Shown here in pieces: positions 24,374-33,570 of a DNA stretch of 64,000 nt. Source of the DNA: Curtobacterium sp. 9128 (GTDB taxonomy: Bacteria; Actinomycetota; Actinomycetes; Actinomycetales; Microbacteriaceae). Made by a program: the position numbers and the translations under genes. The notes under the pieces are model-generated. The model had not been told where the DNA came from, did not search any database, and saw nothing but the letters and a program-made list of their open reading frames with translations. Where the stretch lies: the NCBI RefSeq assembly GCF_900086645.1, contig NZ_LT576451.1:310001-374000 (forward strand). Reading direction: 5' to 3'. Position 1 is the stretch's first letter, and each line of letters starts with the position of its first letter.

Positions 24374-24379
24374 ATCATC
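24374..24379 (-). promoter_or_regulatory. Leaderless -10 hexamer of the GH114 gene
   Basis: On the minus strand GATGAT is followed by 6 nt and ATG 24367. Confidence 0.45.
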
Positions 24380-24406
24380 CCACGAGCGGGTTTCGGGTCC
24401 ACCCGC

Positions 24407-24412
24407 TATGAT
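24407..24412 (+). promoter_or_regulatory. -10 TATGAT of the DEAD-box helicase transcript
   Basis: TATGAT lies 277 nt before the helicase ATG, predicting a transcript start near 24419 and a long 5' leader. Confidence 0.55.
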
Positions 24413-24418
24413 GGGTCG

Positions 24419-24689
24419 TACTCGAGGCGCCGATCGCCTCGTGCGTCGTACGGACGCCCCCGAAACCTCCCGGTCGAACTCGACCGATGCGTATCACGCA
24501 CCACCGCTCCCCCGGAACCCGTCCGGGTCGGAACACCGGTGCCAGGCTCTCTGCTGCGGCGACAGTGCCCGCACCGCCGCGCCCACTCCCGAGCACCAGC
24601 TCCCGAGCGAGCACCGGCACGCGGACATGCTCCCGCCCGCGCGCTGATCCGAGCGCGCACCACGGCCGGCAACGGCCCGAAAGGTCACC
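24419..24689 (+). ncRNA. Structured 5' leader of the DEAD-box helicase gene
   Basis: This 322-base stretch between genes has no credible coding frame. Three hairpins follow the predicted +1 back to back: CGAGGCG/CGCCTCG (24423-24441), GCGTC/GACGC (24443-24457) and CGGTCG/CGACCG (24471-24486). A fourth, GGCCG-GCAA-CGGCC (24664-24677), has a GNRA tetraloop and ends 13 nt before the start codon beside the AAAGG ribosome site. Long leaders that respond to cold or to the helicase itself are known for DEAD-box genes; that this one is regulatory is inference. Confidence 0.5.
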
Positions 24690-26294
24690 ATGACCAACCT
24701 CACTGCTGACGTCCGCTTCGCCGATCTCGGCGTCCCGACCCCGATGGTCGACGTGCTCGTCGCCCAGGGCAAGGAGACCGCCTTCCCGATCCAGGTGGAC
24801 ACCCTCCCCGACTCCCTCAACGGCAAGGACGTGCTCGGTCGTGGCCGCACCGGCTCCGGCAAGACGATCGCCTTCGCGATCCCCCTCGCCGCACGCCTCG
24901 CCGCCAACCCGCGCAAGCGCCGCGCCGGCCGCCCCCGCGCCCTCGTCCTCGCCCCGACGCGTGAGCTCGCGACGCAGATCGACGCGACGCTCGCCCCGCT
25001 CGCCAAGGCGATGGGCCTGAACACGACGACGATCTTCGGCGGCGTCTCGCAGGGCCGTCAGGTCGACGCGCTCCGCGGTGGCGTCGACGTCGTCGTCGCC
25101 TGCCCCGGTCGCCTCGCCGACCTGATGCAGCAGGGCCACGTGTCGCTCGACGCGATCGAGGTCACCGTCCTCGACGAGGCCGACCACATGGCAGACATGG
25201 GCTTCCTGCCCGGCGTGACGAAGATCATGCAGGCGACGCCCGAGCAGGGACAGCGCCTGCTGTTCTCCGCCACGCTCGACAACGGCGTGGACAAGCTCGT
25301 CAAGAAGTTCCTGCACAACCCGGTCATGCACTCCGTCGATGACGAGTCCAGCCCCGTCGAGGCGATGACCCACCACGTGTTCGAGGTCGCCGACGCCGAC
25401 GCGAAGAAGGACCTCGTCCGGACCCTCGCCTCCGGCACCGGTCGCCGCATCCTCTTCATGCGCACGAAGCACCACGCCAAGCGCCTCGCGAAGCAGCTCT
25501 CGTCGCAGGGCATCCCCGCGGTCGACCTGCAGGGCAACCTGTCGCAGGGCGCCCGTGAGCGGAACCTCGCGAAGTTCTCCGCCGGCGAGGCCCTCGTCCT
25601 CGTCGCCACCGACGTCGCCGCCCGCGGTGTGCACGTCGACAACGTCGAGCTCGTCGTGCACGTCGACCCGCCGACCGAGCACAAGGCGTACCTGCACCGC
25701 TCGGGCCGTACCGCTCGTGCCGGTTCGTCCGGTGACGTCGTCACGGTCGTCATGCCGGCAGAGCGTCGCGACGTCGCGCAGATGATGCGCAAGGCCGCGA
25801 TCACCGCCAAGCCGCAGCAGGTCAGCGCGAACTCCGCGCCGGTCACCGAGCTCGTCGGTGAGATCGCCCCGATCCGCCACGTGGCCGAGGCCCCGGTCCA
25901 GCAGCAGCAGCCGCGTCGCCAGCAGTCCGCCTCGTCCGAGTCCGCCGGTCAGGGTCGCGGTCGCGGCCGTGGTCGCGGCGGTCGGACGGGAGGCTCGGCC
26001 CCGGCCGCGCAGTCCGGCTCGGCTCCCAGCAGCTCGGGTGGACGTCGTGGCGGCCGTTCCGCGGACGCCGCGTCCGCTGGTCGCGGCGGTCGTTCCGCCG
26101 ACACCGCGTCGGCGGGTGGGCAGCGCCGCGGCGGCGGGAGCCGTCGTGCGTCGAGCGACACCGTCCGCGGTGGCTCGGCTCCGGTCTGGTCGTCGGACGG
26201 TGGCTACGCTGCCGGTCGCTCGGGTTCGGAGTCCGGCGGCAACCGTCGCGGCGGTTCGCGTCGGGCCTCGCGTCCGGCCGGCTCCGCGCGCTGA
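24690..26294 (+). CDS. DEAD-box RNA helicase with RGR/RGG-rich tail
   Basis: This 534-aa ATP-dependent RNA helicase unwinds RNA during ribosome assembly or decay. The order is Q-motif (FPIQ), Walker A GRGRTGSGKT (50-59), PTRELATQ, DEAD (160-163), SAT (about 195) and HRSGRTARAG (about 335). After residue 420 comes a low-complexity tail of RGRG/GGRS repeats that likely binds RNA. An AAAGG ribosome site precedes the ATG. A long structured leader suggests cold or autogenous regulation. A 16-mer repeat copy is translated within the tail (25983-25998). Confidence 0.95.
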   Translation: MTNLTADVRFADLGVPTPMVDVLVAQGKETAFPIQVDTLPDSLNGKDVLGRGRTGSGKTIAFAIPLAARLAANPRKRRAGRPRALVLAPTRELATQIDATLAPLAKAMGLNTTTIFGGVSQGRQVDALRGGVDVVVACPGRLADLMQQGHVSLDAIEVTVLDEADHMADMGFLPGVTKIMQATPEQGQRLLFSATLDNGVDKLVKKFLHNPVMHSVDDESSPVEAMTHHVFEVADADAKKDLVRTLASGTGRRILFMRTKHHAKRLAKQLSSQGIPAVDLQGNLSQGARERNLAKFSAGEALVLVATDVAARGVHVDNVELVVHVDPPTEHKAYLHRSGRTARAGSSGDVVTVVMPAERRDVAQMMRKAAITAKPQQVSANSAPVTELVGEIAPIRHVAEAPVQQQQPRRQQSASSESAGQGRGRGRGRGGRTGGSAPAAQSGSAPSSSGGRRGGRSADAASAGRGGRSADTASAGGQRRGGGSRRASSDTVRGGSAPVWSSDGGYAAGRSGSESGGNRRGGSRRASRPAGSAR

Positions 26295-26417
26295 CGCCAA
26301 GGGGGACAACCTCAACGCTCCCTGCGAGCGGATGTCCCGTCAGGTGTAGCTTCTGGGTCACCGGAAGGCACGCAAGTGTCACCCGGTTGACCTGTCCACC
26401 GACGGAAGGAGCCGCCT

Positions 26418-26618
26418 ATGGCTGGCATCGATGACATCAAGAACGCTGCCGAGAAGGCAGCCGGCAAGGCCAAGGAAGCCGTCGGGAACGTGACGGACAA
26501 CGACCGTCTCAAGGCCGAAGGCCAGACCGACCAGGCGAAGGCCTCGGCGAAGCAGGGCGCGACCGACGTCAAGGACGCCGCGCACGGCGTTGCCGACAGC
26601 TTCAAGGACAACAAGTAA
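26418..26618 (+). CDS. CsbD-family stress protein
   Basis: This 66-aa hydrophilic, helical protein rich in Lys, Ala, Asp and Glu has the CsbD core (DRLKAEGQTDQAKASAKQGA). CsbD proteins are general stress proteins of unknown mechanism. A GGAAGGAG ribosome site precedes the ATG. A strong terminator hairpin follows (26648-26685), so it is a monocistronic unit. Confidence 0.9.
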   Translation: MAGIDDIKNAAEKAAGKAKEAVGNVTDNDRLKAEGQTDQAKASAKQGATDVKDAAHGVADSFKDNK

Positions 26619-26647
26619 GACCCAAGTCGGTCGCACAGACCGCACTG

Positions 26648-26685
26648 CGAAGCCCCCGGATCCCATACGGATCGCGGGGGCTTCG
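26648..26685. terminator. Terminator hairpin between csbD and the convergent DUF4916 gene
   Basis: CGAAGCCCCCG pairs with CGGGGGCTTCG (11 bp). Inside, GATCC pairs with GGATC around a CATAC loop. It can serve both convergent genes. Confidence 0.85.
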
Positions 26686-26701
26686 TCGTGCTCGGGGCGC
26701 G

Positions 26702-27244
26702 TTACAGGAGCGCGCCGACGGAGGCGAGCCCAGCACGCATGAGGGCGCCGCGACCGCCTTCCATCTCGTCCGACACCGCAGCCGACGCGGCTTCCATCGG
26801 GCTCATCCACGTCAGCTCGAGGGCGTCCTGACGCGGCTCGCACGTGCCGGTGACGGGGACGACGTACGCCAGGGAGATCGCGTGCTGGCGCTCGTCGGTG
26901 TACACCGAGGCGCCGGGCAGCGGGAAGTACTCCGCCACGGTGAACGGCGCCGGGTTCGACGGCAACTGCGGGAACGCCATCGGCCCGAGGTCCTTCTCGA
27001 GGTGACGGAACAGCGCGGTGCGGATCGACTCGCCGAACATCACGCGCCCGGACACCAGGGTGCGGGCGATCGAACCGCTCGGGGCGACGCGGAGCAGCAC
27101 GCCGACCTCGGTCACGACACCGAGGCCGTCGGTGCGGACGGGGATCGCCTCGACGTAGCAGATCGGCAGGCGACGGCGGACCGTCGCGAGCTCCTCGTCG
27201 GACAGCCAGCCGGAGTCGGGGTCAGGGGTGCGCAACGAGGCCAT
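26702..27244 (-). CDS. DUF4916 (Nudix-like) protein
   Basis: This 180-aa protein matches the actinobacterial DUF4916 family, a Nudix-fold relative. Visible are WLSDEELATVRRRLPICYVE, then VTEVGVLLRVAP, VSGRVMFGESIRTALFRHLE, PFTVAEYFPLPG and RQHAISLAYVVPV. The classical Nudix box is not fully kept (GESIRTALFRHLEKDLG in its place), so hydrolase activity is uncertain. A TAGACA six bases before the ATG is a weak leaderless hexamer. Confidence 0.85.
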   Translation of the reverse strand: MASLRTPDPDSGWLSDEELATVRRRLPICYVEAIPVRTDGLGVVTEVGVLLRVAPSGSIARTLVSGRVMFGESIRTALFRHLEKDLGPMAFPQLPSNPAPFTVAEYFPLPGASVYTDERQHAISLAYVVPVTGTCEPRQDALELTWMSPMEAASAAVSDEMEGGRGALMRAGLASVGALL

Positions 27245-27316
27245 GCACCGTGTCTACCAGGGACCGGGGCGAAGCACGTGCAAGACCACGGGGTTGGGGA
27301 TGGTTGATGCGTCAAC

Positions 27317-27322
27317 TATTGT
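27317..27322 (+). promoter_or_regulatory. Leaderless -10 hexamer of the carboxylesterase gene
   Basis: TATTGT is followed by 7 nt and ATG 27330. This rules out the longer open frame from 27228. Confidence 0.6.
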
Positions 27323-27329
27323 CGGCAGC

Positions 27330-27947
27330 ATGATCGACCACAGCGCCGTCCAGTGGACCCGTCCGGCCGGCGAACGCGCCGGCACGCCCCTGCTCGTCCT
27401 GCTGCACGGGGTGGGGTCGAACGAGCGGGACCTCCTCGGGCTCGCACCCGCGCTGCCACCGACGTGGACGATCGCGTCGCTGCGGGCACCGATGGCATGG
27501 GGGCCCGGCCACAGCTGGTACCCGCTCGGCACGCCTGGGTCGCCCGCGCTCGAGCCCGTCGACGCCGCGGTGGACGGCGTCCTCGACTGGATCGACGCCG
27601 TCGCGGCCGACCACCCGCGGATCGGCCTGCTCGGGTTCTCGCAGGGCGGGTCGATGGCGCTGCAGCTCCTGCGCGCACGGCCGGCTGGCTTCGCGTTCGC
27701 CGTGTCGTTGTCCGGGTTCGTGGTGCCCGGTGTCACGGACTCCCGTGACGAGGCCCTCGCGGCGGTGCGCCCGCGGGTCTTCCTCGGGCACGGCGACCTC
27801 GATCCGGTCATCCCCGGCGAGGCCACCGCGCGCACGGCCGCCTGGGCAGCCGCGAACACCGACGTGACCGACCGAACCTACGAGGGCCTGCCCCACGCGG
27901 TGTCGGCGGCGGAACTGGCGGACGTGGCCGCCTTCATCGGTTCCTGA
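27330..27947 (+). CDS. Phospholipase/carboxylesterase-family alpha/beta hydrolase
   Basis: This 205-aa cytoplasmic serine esterase has LLVLLHGVGSNERDLLGLAP near the N-terminus (oxyanion region), the nucleophile elbow GFSQGG (about 111), an acid after FLGHGDLDPVIP and the His in GLPHAVS (about 190). This is the YpfH/carboxylesterase type, acting on short acyl esters. The start follows the leaderless hexamer. A 55-bp inverted repeat terminates it against the convergent PadR gene. Confidence 0.9.
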   Translation: MIDHSAVQWTRPAGERAGTPLLVLLHGVGSNERDLLGLAPALPPTWTIASLRAPMAWGPGHSWYPLGTPGSPALEPVDAAVDGVLDWIDAVAADHPRIGLLGFSQGGSMALQLLRARPAGFAFAVSLSGFVVPGVTDSRDEALAAVRPRVFLGHGDLDPVIPGEATARTAAWAAANTDVTDRTYEGLPHAVSAAELADVAAFIGS

Positions 27948-27973
27948 CCCGCGCACGAACGCGATCGAGGGGA

Positions 27974-28029
27974 CCACAGACGGACGGGAGGCCCGGTGCC
28001 AGCTGGCACCGGGCCTCCCGTCCCTGTGG
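27974..28029. terminator. Very long palindromic bidirectional terminator
   Basis: Bases 27982-28023 form a perfect 42-bp palindrome that contains the core of the 16-mer repeat in both orientations. It is extended by CCACAG/CTGTGG after a 2-nt bulge. It separates two convergent genes. Confidence 0.85.
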
Positions 28030-28039
28030 TGTTGCGACG

Positions 28040-28717
28040 CTAGTCGGCGAGGATCTGCAGGAGGTCCTTGCGGAGCTGGTCGACCTTGGCCGCTGCGGCC
28101 TTGGTCTGCTCCTCCGTCGCGCTGGTGCGGTACATGTGCAGCACGCCCATCGTCTTGCGGAGCGACTCCATGAACTCGCGCTGCGCGTCCGGGACGCCGG
28201 GCGTGGACTCCCACGCCGCGGCGATCTCGTCGGCCTTCGCCTCTGCCTCGGCCTTGCCGGCGTCGGTGAGCTCGAAGAGCGTCTTGCGGCCGTCACCCGT
28301 CGAGACGACGAGGTCCTCGTCGACGAGCTGCTGGAGCGTCGGGTAGACCGAGCCGGGGCTCGGCTTCCAGGCGCCGCCGGTGCGCTCGGCGATCGTCTTG
28401 ATGATCGCGTAGCCGTTCTGCGGGCCCTCGGCCAGCAGGCCGAGGATCGCGAGGCGGACGTCGCCGCGGCGGCGACGCTCACGGCCGAAGCCGGGGCCGC
28501 CGAAGCCCATCCCGGGACCCATGCCCGGGCCGAAGCCCATGCCGGGACCGAACCCGCCACGGCCGAAGCCGCCGCGTCCACCGTGGTCACCGCGGTCGCG
28601 GCCGGGGAAGCCGGCGCCGTGGTGCTGCCGCGCGCCGCCGAAGCGGGGGCCGCGCGGTCCGAAGCCGCGCTGCTGGCGGCCGTTGTCGTTGTCGTCGTAG
28701 TCATCCATGGTGCGCAT
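28040..28717 (-). CDS. PadR-family regulator with Gly/Arg-rich N-terminus
   Basis: This 225-aa protein has a low-complexity N-terminal 80 residues (GFGPGMGFGPGMGPGMGFGG and Arg/Gly runs). A PadR winged helix (about 85-165: VRLAILGLLAEGPQNGYAII, SPGSVYPTLQQLVDEDLV) and a helical dimerisation tail follow. PadR proteins repress stress or efflux genes and usually their own gene. The disordered extension is unusual and may add nucleic-acid contacts. GAAGGAG precedes ATG 28717. Confidence 0.9.
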   Translation of the reverse strand: MRTMDDYDDNDNGRQQRGFGPRGPRFGGARQHHGAGFPGRDRGDHGGRGGFGRGGFGPGMGFGPGMGPGMGFGGPGFGRERRRRGDVRLAILGLLAEGPQNGYAIIKTIAERTGGAWKPSPGSVYPTLQQLVDEDLVVSTGDGRKTLFELTDAGKAEAEAKADEIAAAWESTPGVPDAQREFMESLRKTMGVLHMYRTSATEEQTKAAAAKVDQLRKDLLQILAD

Positions 28718-28878
28718 GAGTGACTCCTTCCTGTGTTCGTGTTCGAAGTTGTCTCGCGTTTCCGAACTGTTCCGTTCGTATCGCGATGTGTTAACGATAG
28801 ATCGGTAACTATCGCTCTGTCAAGCACTTCTGCTCGTTGGGTCGGTTGTCGGGGGTCGCGGGCAGGATGGGACGGACC

Positions 28879-31800
28879 ATGACGGACGTGCTCGAGCGCT
28901 TCTCCCCCGCGACCGCGGAGTGGTTCCGTGGCGCGTTCTCCGCCCCCACCGCGGCGCAGTCCGGCGCGTGGGACGCGATCTCGACCGGTCGGCACGCGCT
29001 GGTGGTGGCGCCGACCGGGTCCGGCAAGACGCTGGCGTCCTTCCTGTGGTCGATCGACCGACTGATCAGCTCGACGGAGCACCCGCCGGCCAAGCAGCGC
29101 ACGCGGGTGCTCTACGTCTCCCCGCTGAAGGCCCTGGGTGTCGACGTGGAACGGAACCTCCGCAGTCCGCTCGTCGGCATCACGCAGACCGCTCGCCGCC
29201 TGGGGCTCGAACCACCGGACGTCACGGTGGGCGTGCGGAGCGGGGACACCCCGTCGTCCGATCGGCAGAAGCTCCTGCGGCAGCCGCCGGACATCCTCAT
29301 CACGACGCCGGAGTCGCTGTACCTGATGCTGACGTCGCAGGCGCGCGAGACCCTGGTGAACGTCGACACCGTCATCGTCGACGAGGTCCACGCCGTCGCC
29401 TCCACCAAGCGCGGGGCGCACCTCGCGGTGTCCCTCGAACGGCTCGACGACCTGCTCGACAAGCCGGTGCAGCGGATCGGCCTGTCGGCCACGGTGCGCC
29501 CGGCCGAAGAGGTCGCGCGGTTCCTCGGCGGACGCGCTCCGGTGGAGATCATCGCGCCGCCCGCGCAGAAGACGTTCGACCTGCGGGTGGTCGTGCCCGT
29601 CGACGACATGTCCGAGCTCGGGGCGCCCCCGGTCGGGGCTGACGCGTCGGACGCCCCGACGAACGGATCGATCTGGCCGCACGTCGAAGAACGCGTGGTC
29701 GACCTGATCGAGGAACACCGGTCGACGATCGTGTTCGCGAACTCCCGGCGGCTCGCCGAGCGGTTGACCGCGCGGCTCAACGAGATCCACGAGGAACGGG
29801 TGCTCGGTGCATCTGCCGACGACGCTGCGCTCGTGGCCGCTGGGGCTCCTCGGCCACAGTCACCGGCCCGAGCCTCGGCGCACGCGCCGGTCGCCCAGCC
29901 GAAGCGTCCGCCCGCCCAGGTGATCGGTCAGTCCGGGCAGACCGACGGCGGCGGATCCGACCCGTCGGTGCCCGTCCTGGCACGCGCGCACCACGGTTCC
30001 GTGTCCAAGGACCAGCGCGCCATCATCGAGGACGACCTGAAGTCCGGACGACTCCGGTGCGTGGTCGCCACCAGCTCACTCGAACTCGGCATCGACATGG
30101 GCGAGGTCGACCTCGTCGTCCAGGTCGAGGCACCGCCATCGGTCGCCAGCGGACTGCAGCGCGTCGGTCGAGCCGGGCACCAGGTGGGCGAGATCTCCCG
30201 AGGGGTGCTGTTCCCGAAGCACCGGGCGGACCTCGTGCACAGCGCGGTCACGGTCGAGCGCATGGTGTCGGGGCAGATCGAGTCGATCTCCGTGCCCGCG
30301 AACCCGCTCGACGTCCTCGCGCAGCACACCGTCGCGGCCGGGTCCGTCGACACCCTCGACGTCGAGCACTGGTTCGAGCTCATCCGGCGGAGCGCGCCGT
30401 TCAGCGGGCTGCCGCGCTCGGCGTTCGAAGCCACGCTCGACCTCATCACCGGCCGGTACCCGAGCGACGAGTTCGCCGAGCTCCGCCCGCGCCTGGTGTG
30501 GGACCGGGTGCACGGCACGCTGACCGGTCGGCCAGGTGCCCAGCGACTCGCGGTGACGAGCGGCGGCACCATCCCGGACCGCGGCATGTTCGGCGTGTTC
30601 ATGGTCGGGGAGCGGGCGTCCCGCGTCGGCGAGCTCGACGAGGAGATGGTCTACGAGTCCCGCGTCGGGGACGTCTTCGCACTCGGGGCCACGAGCTGGC
30701 GCATCGAGGAGATCACGCACGACCGGGTGATCGTCAGCCCGGCGTTCGGGCAGCCGGGGCGGGTCCCGTTCTGGAAGGGCGACGGTATCGGCCGACCAGC
30801 CGAGCTCGGACGGGCGACCGGCGCCTTCATCCGAGAGGTCGAGGGCGCTTCCGACGCCGACGCCCGCGCCCGCGTCGCCGCCGGTGGGCTCGACGAGCGC
30901 GCGATCACCAACCTGCTGACGTTCCTCCGCGAACAGCGCGAGACCACCGGGCACGTTCCGAACGACACCACGCTCGTCGTCGAGCGGTTCCGTGACGAAC
31001 TCGGCGACTGGCGGCTCATCCTGCACTCGCCGTACGGCATGCAGGTGCACGCCCCGTGGGCCCTGGCCGTCGCAGCACGCCTCCGCGAACGCCACGGCAT
31101 CGACGGCGACGCGATGGCGGCGGACGACGGCATCGTCGTGCGGATCCCCGAGACGGACGCCGAACCGCCGGGCGCGGACCTGTTCGTCTTCGAGCGGGAC
31201 GACCTCGAAGCGCTCGTCACCGACGAGGTCGGCGGGTCTGCGCTGTTCGCCGCGCGCTTCCGCGAGTGTGCTGCACGTGCGCTGCTGCTCCCGCGCCGCA
31301 ACCCGGGCCAGCGTTCGCCGCTGTGGCAGCAACGGCAGCGGGCATCGCAGCTGCTCGAGGTCGCACAGAAGTACCCGTCGTTCCCGATCGTGCTCGAGAC
31401 CGTGCGCGAAGTCCTGCAGGACGTCTACGACGTGCCGTCCTTGCTCGGCATCGCGGACGAGATCGCCCGCCGGAAGATCCGCCTGGTCGAGAGCGAGACC
31501 GAGCAGCCGTCGCCCTTCGCCCGCTCACTGCTGTTCGGGTACGTCGCTGCCTTCATGTACGAGGGCGACACCCCGCTCGCCGAGCGTCGTGCGGCGGCCC
31601 TGTCGCTCGACTCGACACTGCTCGGGGAGCTGCTCGGGCGGGCCGAGCTCCGCGAGCTCCTCGACCCGGCCGTCATCGCGTCGACCGAGCAGGACCTGCA
31701 GCGGCTCTCCCCCGACCGTCGAGCACGCGACGCCGAGGGGCTGGTGGACGTGCTCCGACTCGTGGGCGCGCTCGACCTCGACGAGGCGGTGGACCGGAGC

Positions 31801-33570
31801 TGGGTCGCTTCCGCGGAGGACCGCGACGCGGCTCGGGCGACCGTCCGGACGACGCTCGAATCGCTCGAACGCGATCGTCGCGTGCTGTCGTTCTCACACG
31901 CGGGGTCCACACGCTGGGCCGTCATCGAGGACGCCGCCCGGCTCCGCGACGCCCTCGGCGTCCCGTTGCCCATCGGCGTCCCCACCGCGTTCATCGAGCC
32001 CGTGGCCGATCCCCTCGGTGACCTCGTCGGCCGGTACGCCCGGTCGCACGGCCCCTTCGCCGCGCAGGACGCCGCGACGCGCCTCGGGCTCGGCGTCGCC
32101 GTCGTCCAGGACACCCTGCGTCGGCTCGTCGCGGACCGGCGACTGGTGGAGGGCGAGTTCCGCCCGGACCGTCAGGGAGCCGAGTGGTGCGACGCCGAGG
32201 TCCTGCGGCGCATCCGCACGCGGTCGCTCGCGGCGCTCCGGCACGAGGTCGAGCCGGTCTCCCCGGACACCCTCGGTCGGTTCCTGCCCGCGTGGCAGCA
32301 CGTCCAGACACCAGGCGTCCGCGGGGGCCTTCGCGGGATCGACGGTGTGCTGCAGGTCGTCGACCAGCTCGCCGGGGTCGCCCTGCCCGCCAGTGCCTGG
32401 GAATCGCTCGTGCTCCCCGCCCGCGTGTCCGACTACGCCCCGAGCATGCTGGACGAGCTCACCGCCACGGGAGAGGTCCTGTGGTCCGGCGGCGGGACCC
32501 TGCCGGGGAACGACGGCTGGGTCCGCCTCCACCTCGCCGACACGGCACCGACCACCCTCGCCGAGCCGGCTGGTGACGAGACGACCGAACTGCAGCGCGA
32601 CGTGCTCGGCGCCCTCGCTGGCGGTGGCGCGTACTTCTTCCGGCAGCTCGGGCAGGCCGTCGGCAGCACCGACGACCAGGCGCTCACGACCGCGCTGTGG
32701 GACCTCGTGTGGGCCGGGCAGATCACGAACGACACGTTCGCCCCGCTCCGCGCGATGCTCGGCGGCAAGGCCCGGTCGAGTACAGCGCCGCGGACCAGGG
32801 CGTACCGCGGGCGTCGGCGTCCGACGATGCCGTCGCAGTCTGGGCCGCCCAGTGTCGGCGGCCGGTGGTCGCTCCTGCCCCTGGCCGAGGCGGACGCGAC
32901 CGTGCGGGCAGCGGCGACCGCGGAGCAGCTGCTCGAACGGTACGGCGTCGTGACCCGCGGCGCCGTGCAGGTCGAGGGCGTCCGCGGCGGGTTCGCCGGC
33001 GTGTACCGGGTGCTCTCGCGCTTCGAGGAGTCGGGTCGTGCACGGCGCGGGTACTTCATCGAGGGGCTCGGGGCGGCGCAGTTCGCGACGAGCCCGACCG
33101 TCGACCGGCTCCGCACGTTCGCCAGGGACCTCGACGACGACGAACGCGCGAACCCGGACCGCGCACGGACGGCCCTGGTGCTGGCAGCCACCGACCCCGC
33201 GAACCCGTACGGGGCGGCGCTGCCGTGGCCGACCGAAGCGGATCCCGACGACGGATCCGTCGCGACGACGGCCGAGCCGAAGTCCCGCGGGCACCGCCCC
33301 GGTCGCAAGGCGGGTGCGCTCGTCGCGCTCATCGACGGGGAACTCGCGGTCTACGTCGAGCGCGGCGGCAAGTCCGTGCTGACCTTCACCGAGGACCCGG
33401 CCGACCTCGCCGCAGCTGCCACCGCCGTCGCGGGCGCGGTGCGGAGCGGTCTCGGCAAGCTCTCCGTCGAGCGGGTCGACGGCGTCTTCGTGCTCGAGGC
33501 CCCGCTCGGCGAGGCACTCCGCGCCGCGGGGTTCACGGCGACACCGCAGGGGGTCCGGCTCCGTGCCTGA
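28879..33570 (+). CDS. lhr: Lhr-type ATP-dependent helicase
   Basis: This 1563-aa helicase is the full-length Lhr type (core plus long C-terminal half). Visible are Walker A APTGSGKT (44-51), motif II DEVH (about 168), the SAT motif and the second RecA domain with VATSSLELGIDMG. The winged-helix and Lhr-C regions reach to residue 1563. Lhr unwinds RNA:DNA hybrids and forked DNA in repair. It overlaps the glycosylase gene by 8 nt, a pairing common in actinobacteria. ATG 28879 is chosen because the upstream codons are not conserved-looking and GGGACGG precedes it. Confidence 0.95.
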   Translation: MTDVLERFSPATAEWFRGAFSAPTAAQSGAWDAISTGRHALVVAPTGSGKTLASFLWSIDRLISSTEHPPAKQRTRVLYVSPLKALGVDVERNLRSPLVGITQTARRLGLEPPDVTVGVRSGDTPSSDRQKLLRQPPDILITTPESLYLMLTSQARETLVNVDTVIVDEVHAVASTKRGAHLAVSLERLDDLLDKPVQRIGLSATVRPAEEVARFLGGRAPVEIIAPPAQKTFDLRVVVPVDDMSELGAPPVGADASDAPTNGSIWPHVEERVVDLIEEHRSTIVFANSRRLAERLTARLNEIHEERVLGASADDAALVAAGAPRPQSPARASAHAPVAQPKRPPAQVIGQSGQTDGGGSDPSVPVLARAHHGSVSKDQRAIIEDDLKSGRLRCVVATSSLELGIDMGEVDLVVQVEAPPSVASGLQRVGRAGHQVGEISRGVLFPKHRADLVHSAVTVERMVSGQIESISVPANPLDVLAQHTVAAGSVDTLDVEHWFELIRRSAPFSGLPRSAFEATLDLITGRYPSDEFAELRPRLVWDRVHGTLTGRPGAQRLAVTSGGTIPDRGMFGVFMVGERASRVGELDEEMVYESRVGDVFALGATSWRIEEITHDRVIVSPAFGQPGRVPFWKGDGIGRPAELGRATGAFIREVEGASDADARARVAAGGLDERAITNLLTFLREQRETTGHVPNDTTLVVERFRDELGDWRLILHSPYGMQVHAPWALAVAARLRERHGIDGDAMAADDGIVVRIPETDAEPPGADLFVFERDDLEALVTDEVGGSALFAARFRECAARALLLPRRNPGQRSPLWQQRQRASQLLEVAQKYPSFPIVLETVREVLQDVYDVPSLLGIADEIARRKIRLVESETEQPSPFARSLLFGYVAAFMYEGDTPLAERRAAALSLDSTLLGELLGRAELRELLDPAVIASTEQDLQRLSPDRRARDAEGLVDVLRLVGALDLDEAVDRSWVASAEDRDAARATVRTTLESLERDRRVLSFSHAGSTRWAVIEDAARLRDALGVPLPIGVPTAFIEPVADPLGDLVGRYARSHGPFAAQDAATRLGLGVAVVQDTLRRLVADRRLVEGEFRPDRQGAEWCDAEVLRRIRTRSLAALRHEVEPVSPDTLGRFLPAWQHVQTPGVRGGLRGIDGVLQVVDQLAGVALPASAWESLVLPARVSDYAPSMLDELTATGEVLWSGGGTLPGNDGWVRLHLADTAPTTLAEPAGDETTELQRDVLGALAGGGAYFFRQLGQAVGSTDDQALTTALWDLVWAGQITNDTFAPLRAMLGGKARSSTAPRTRAYRGRRRPTMPSQSGPPSVGGRWSLLPLAEADATVRAAATAEQLLERYGVVTRGAVQVEGVRGGFAGVYRVLSRFEESGRARRGYFIEGLGAAQFATSPTVDRLRTFARDLDDDERANPDRARTALVLAATDPANPYGAALPWPTEADPDDGSVATTAEPKSRGHRPGRKAGALVALIDGELAVYVERGGKSVLTFTEDPADLAAAATAVAGAVRSGLGKLSVERVDGVFVLEAPLGEALRAAGFTATPQGVRLRA

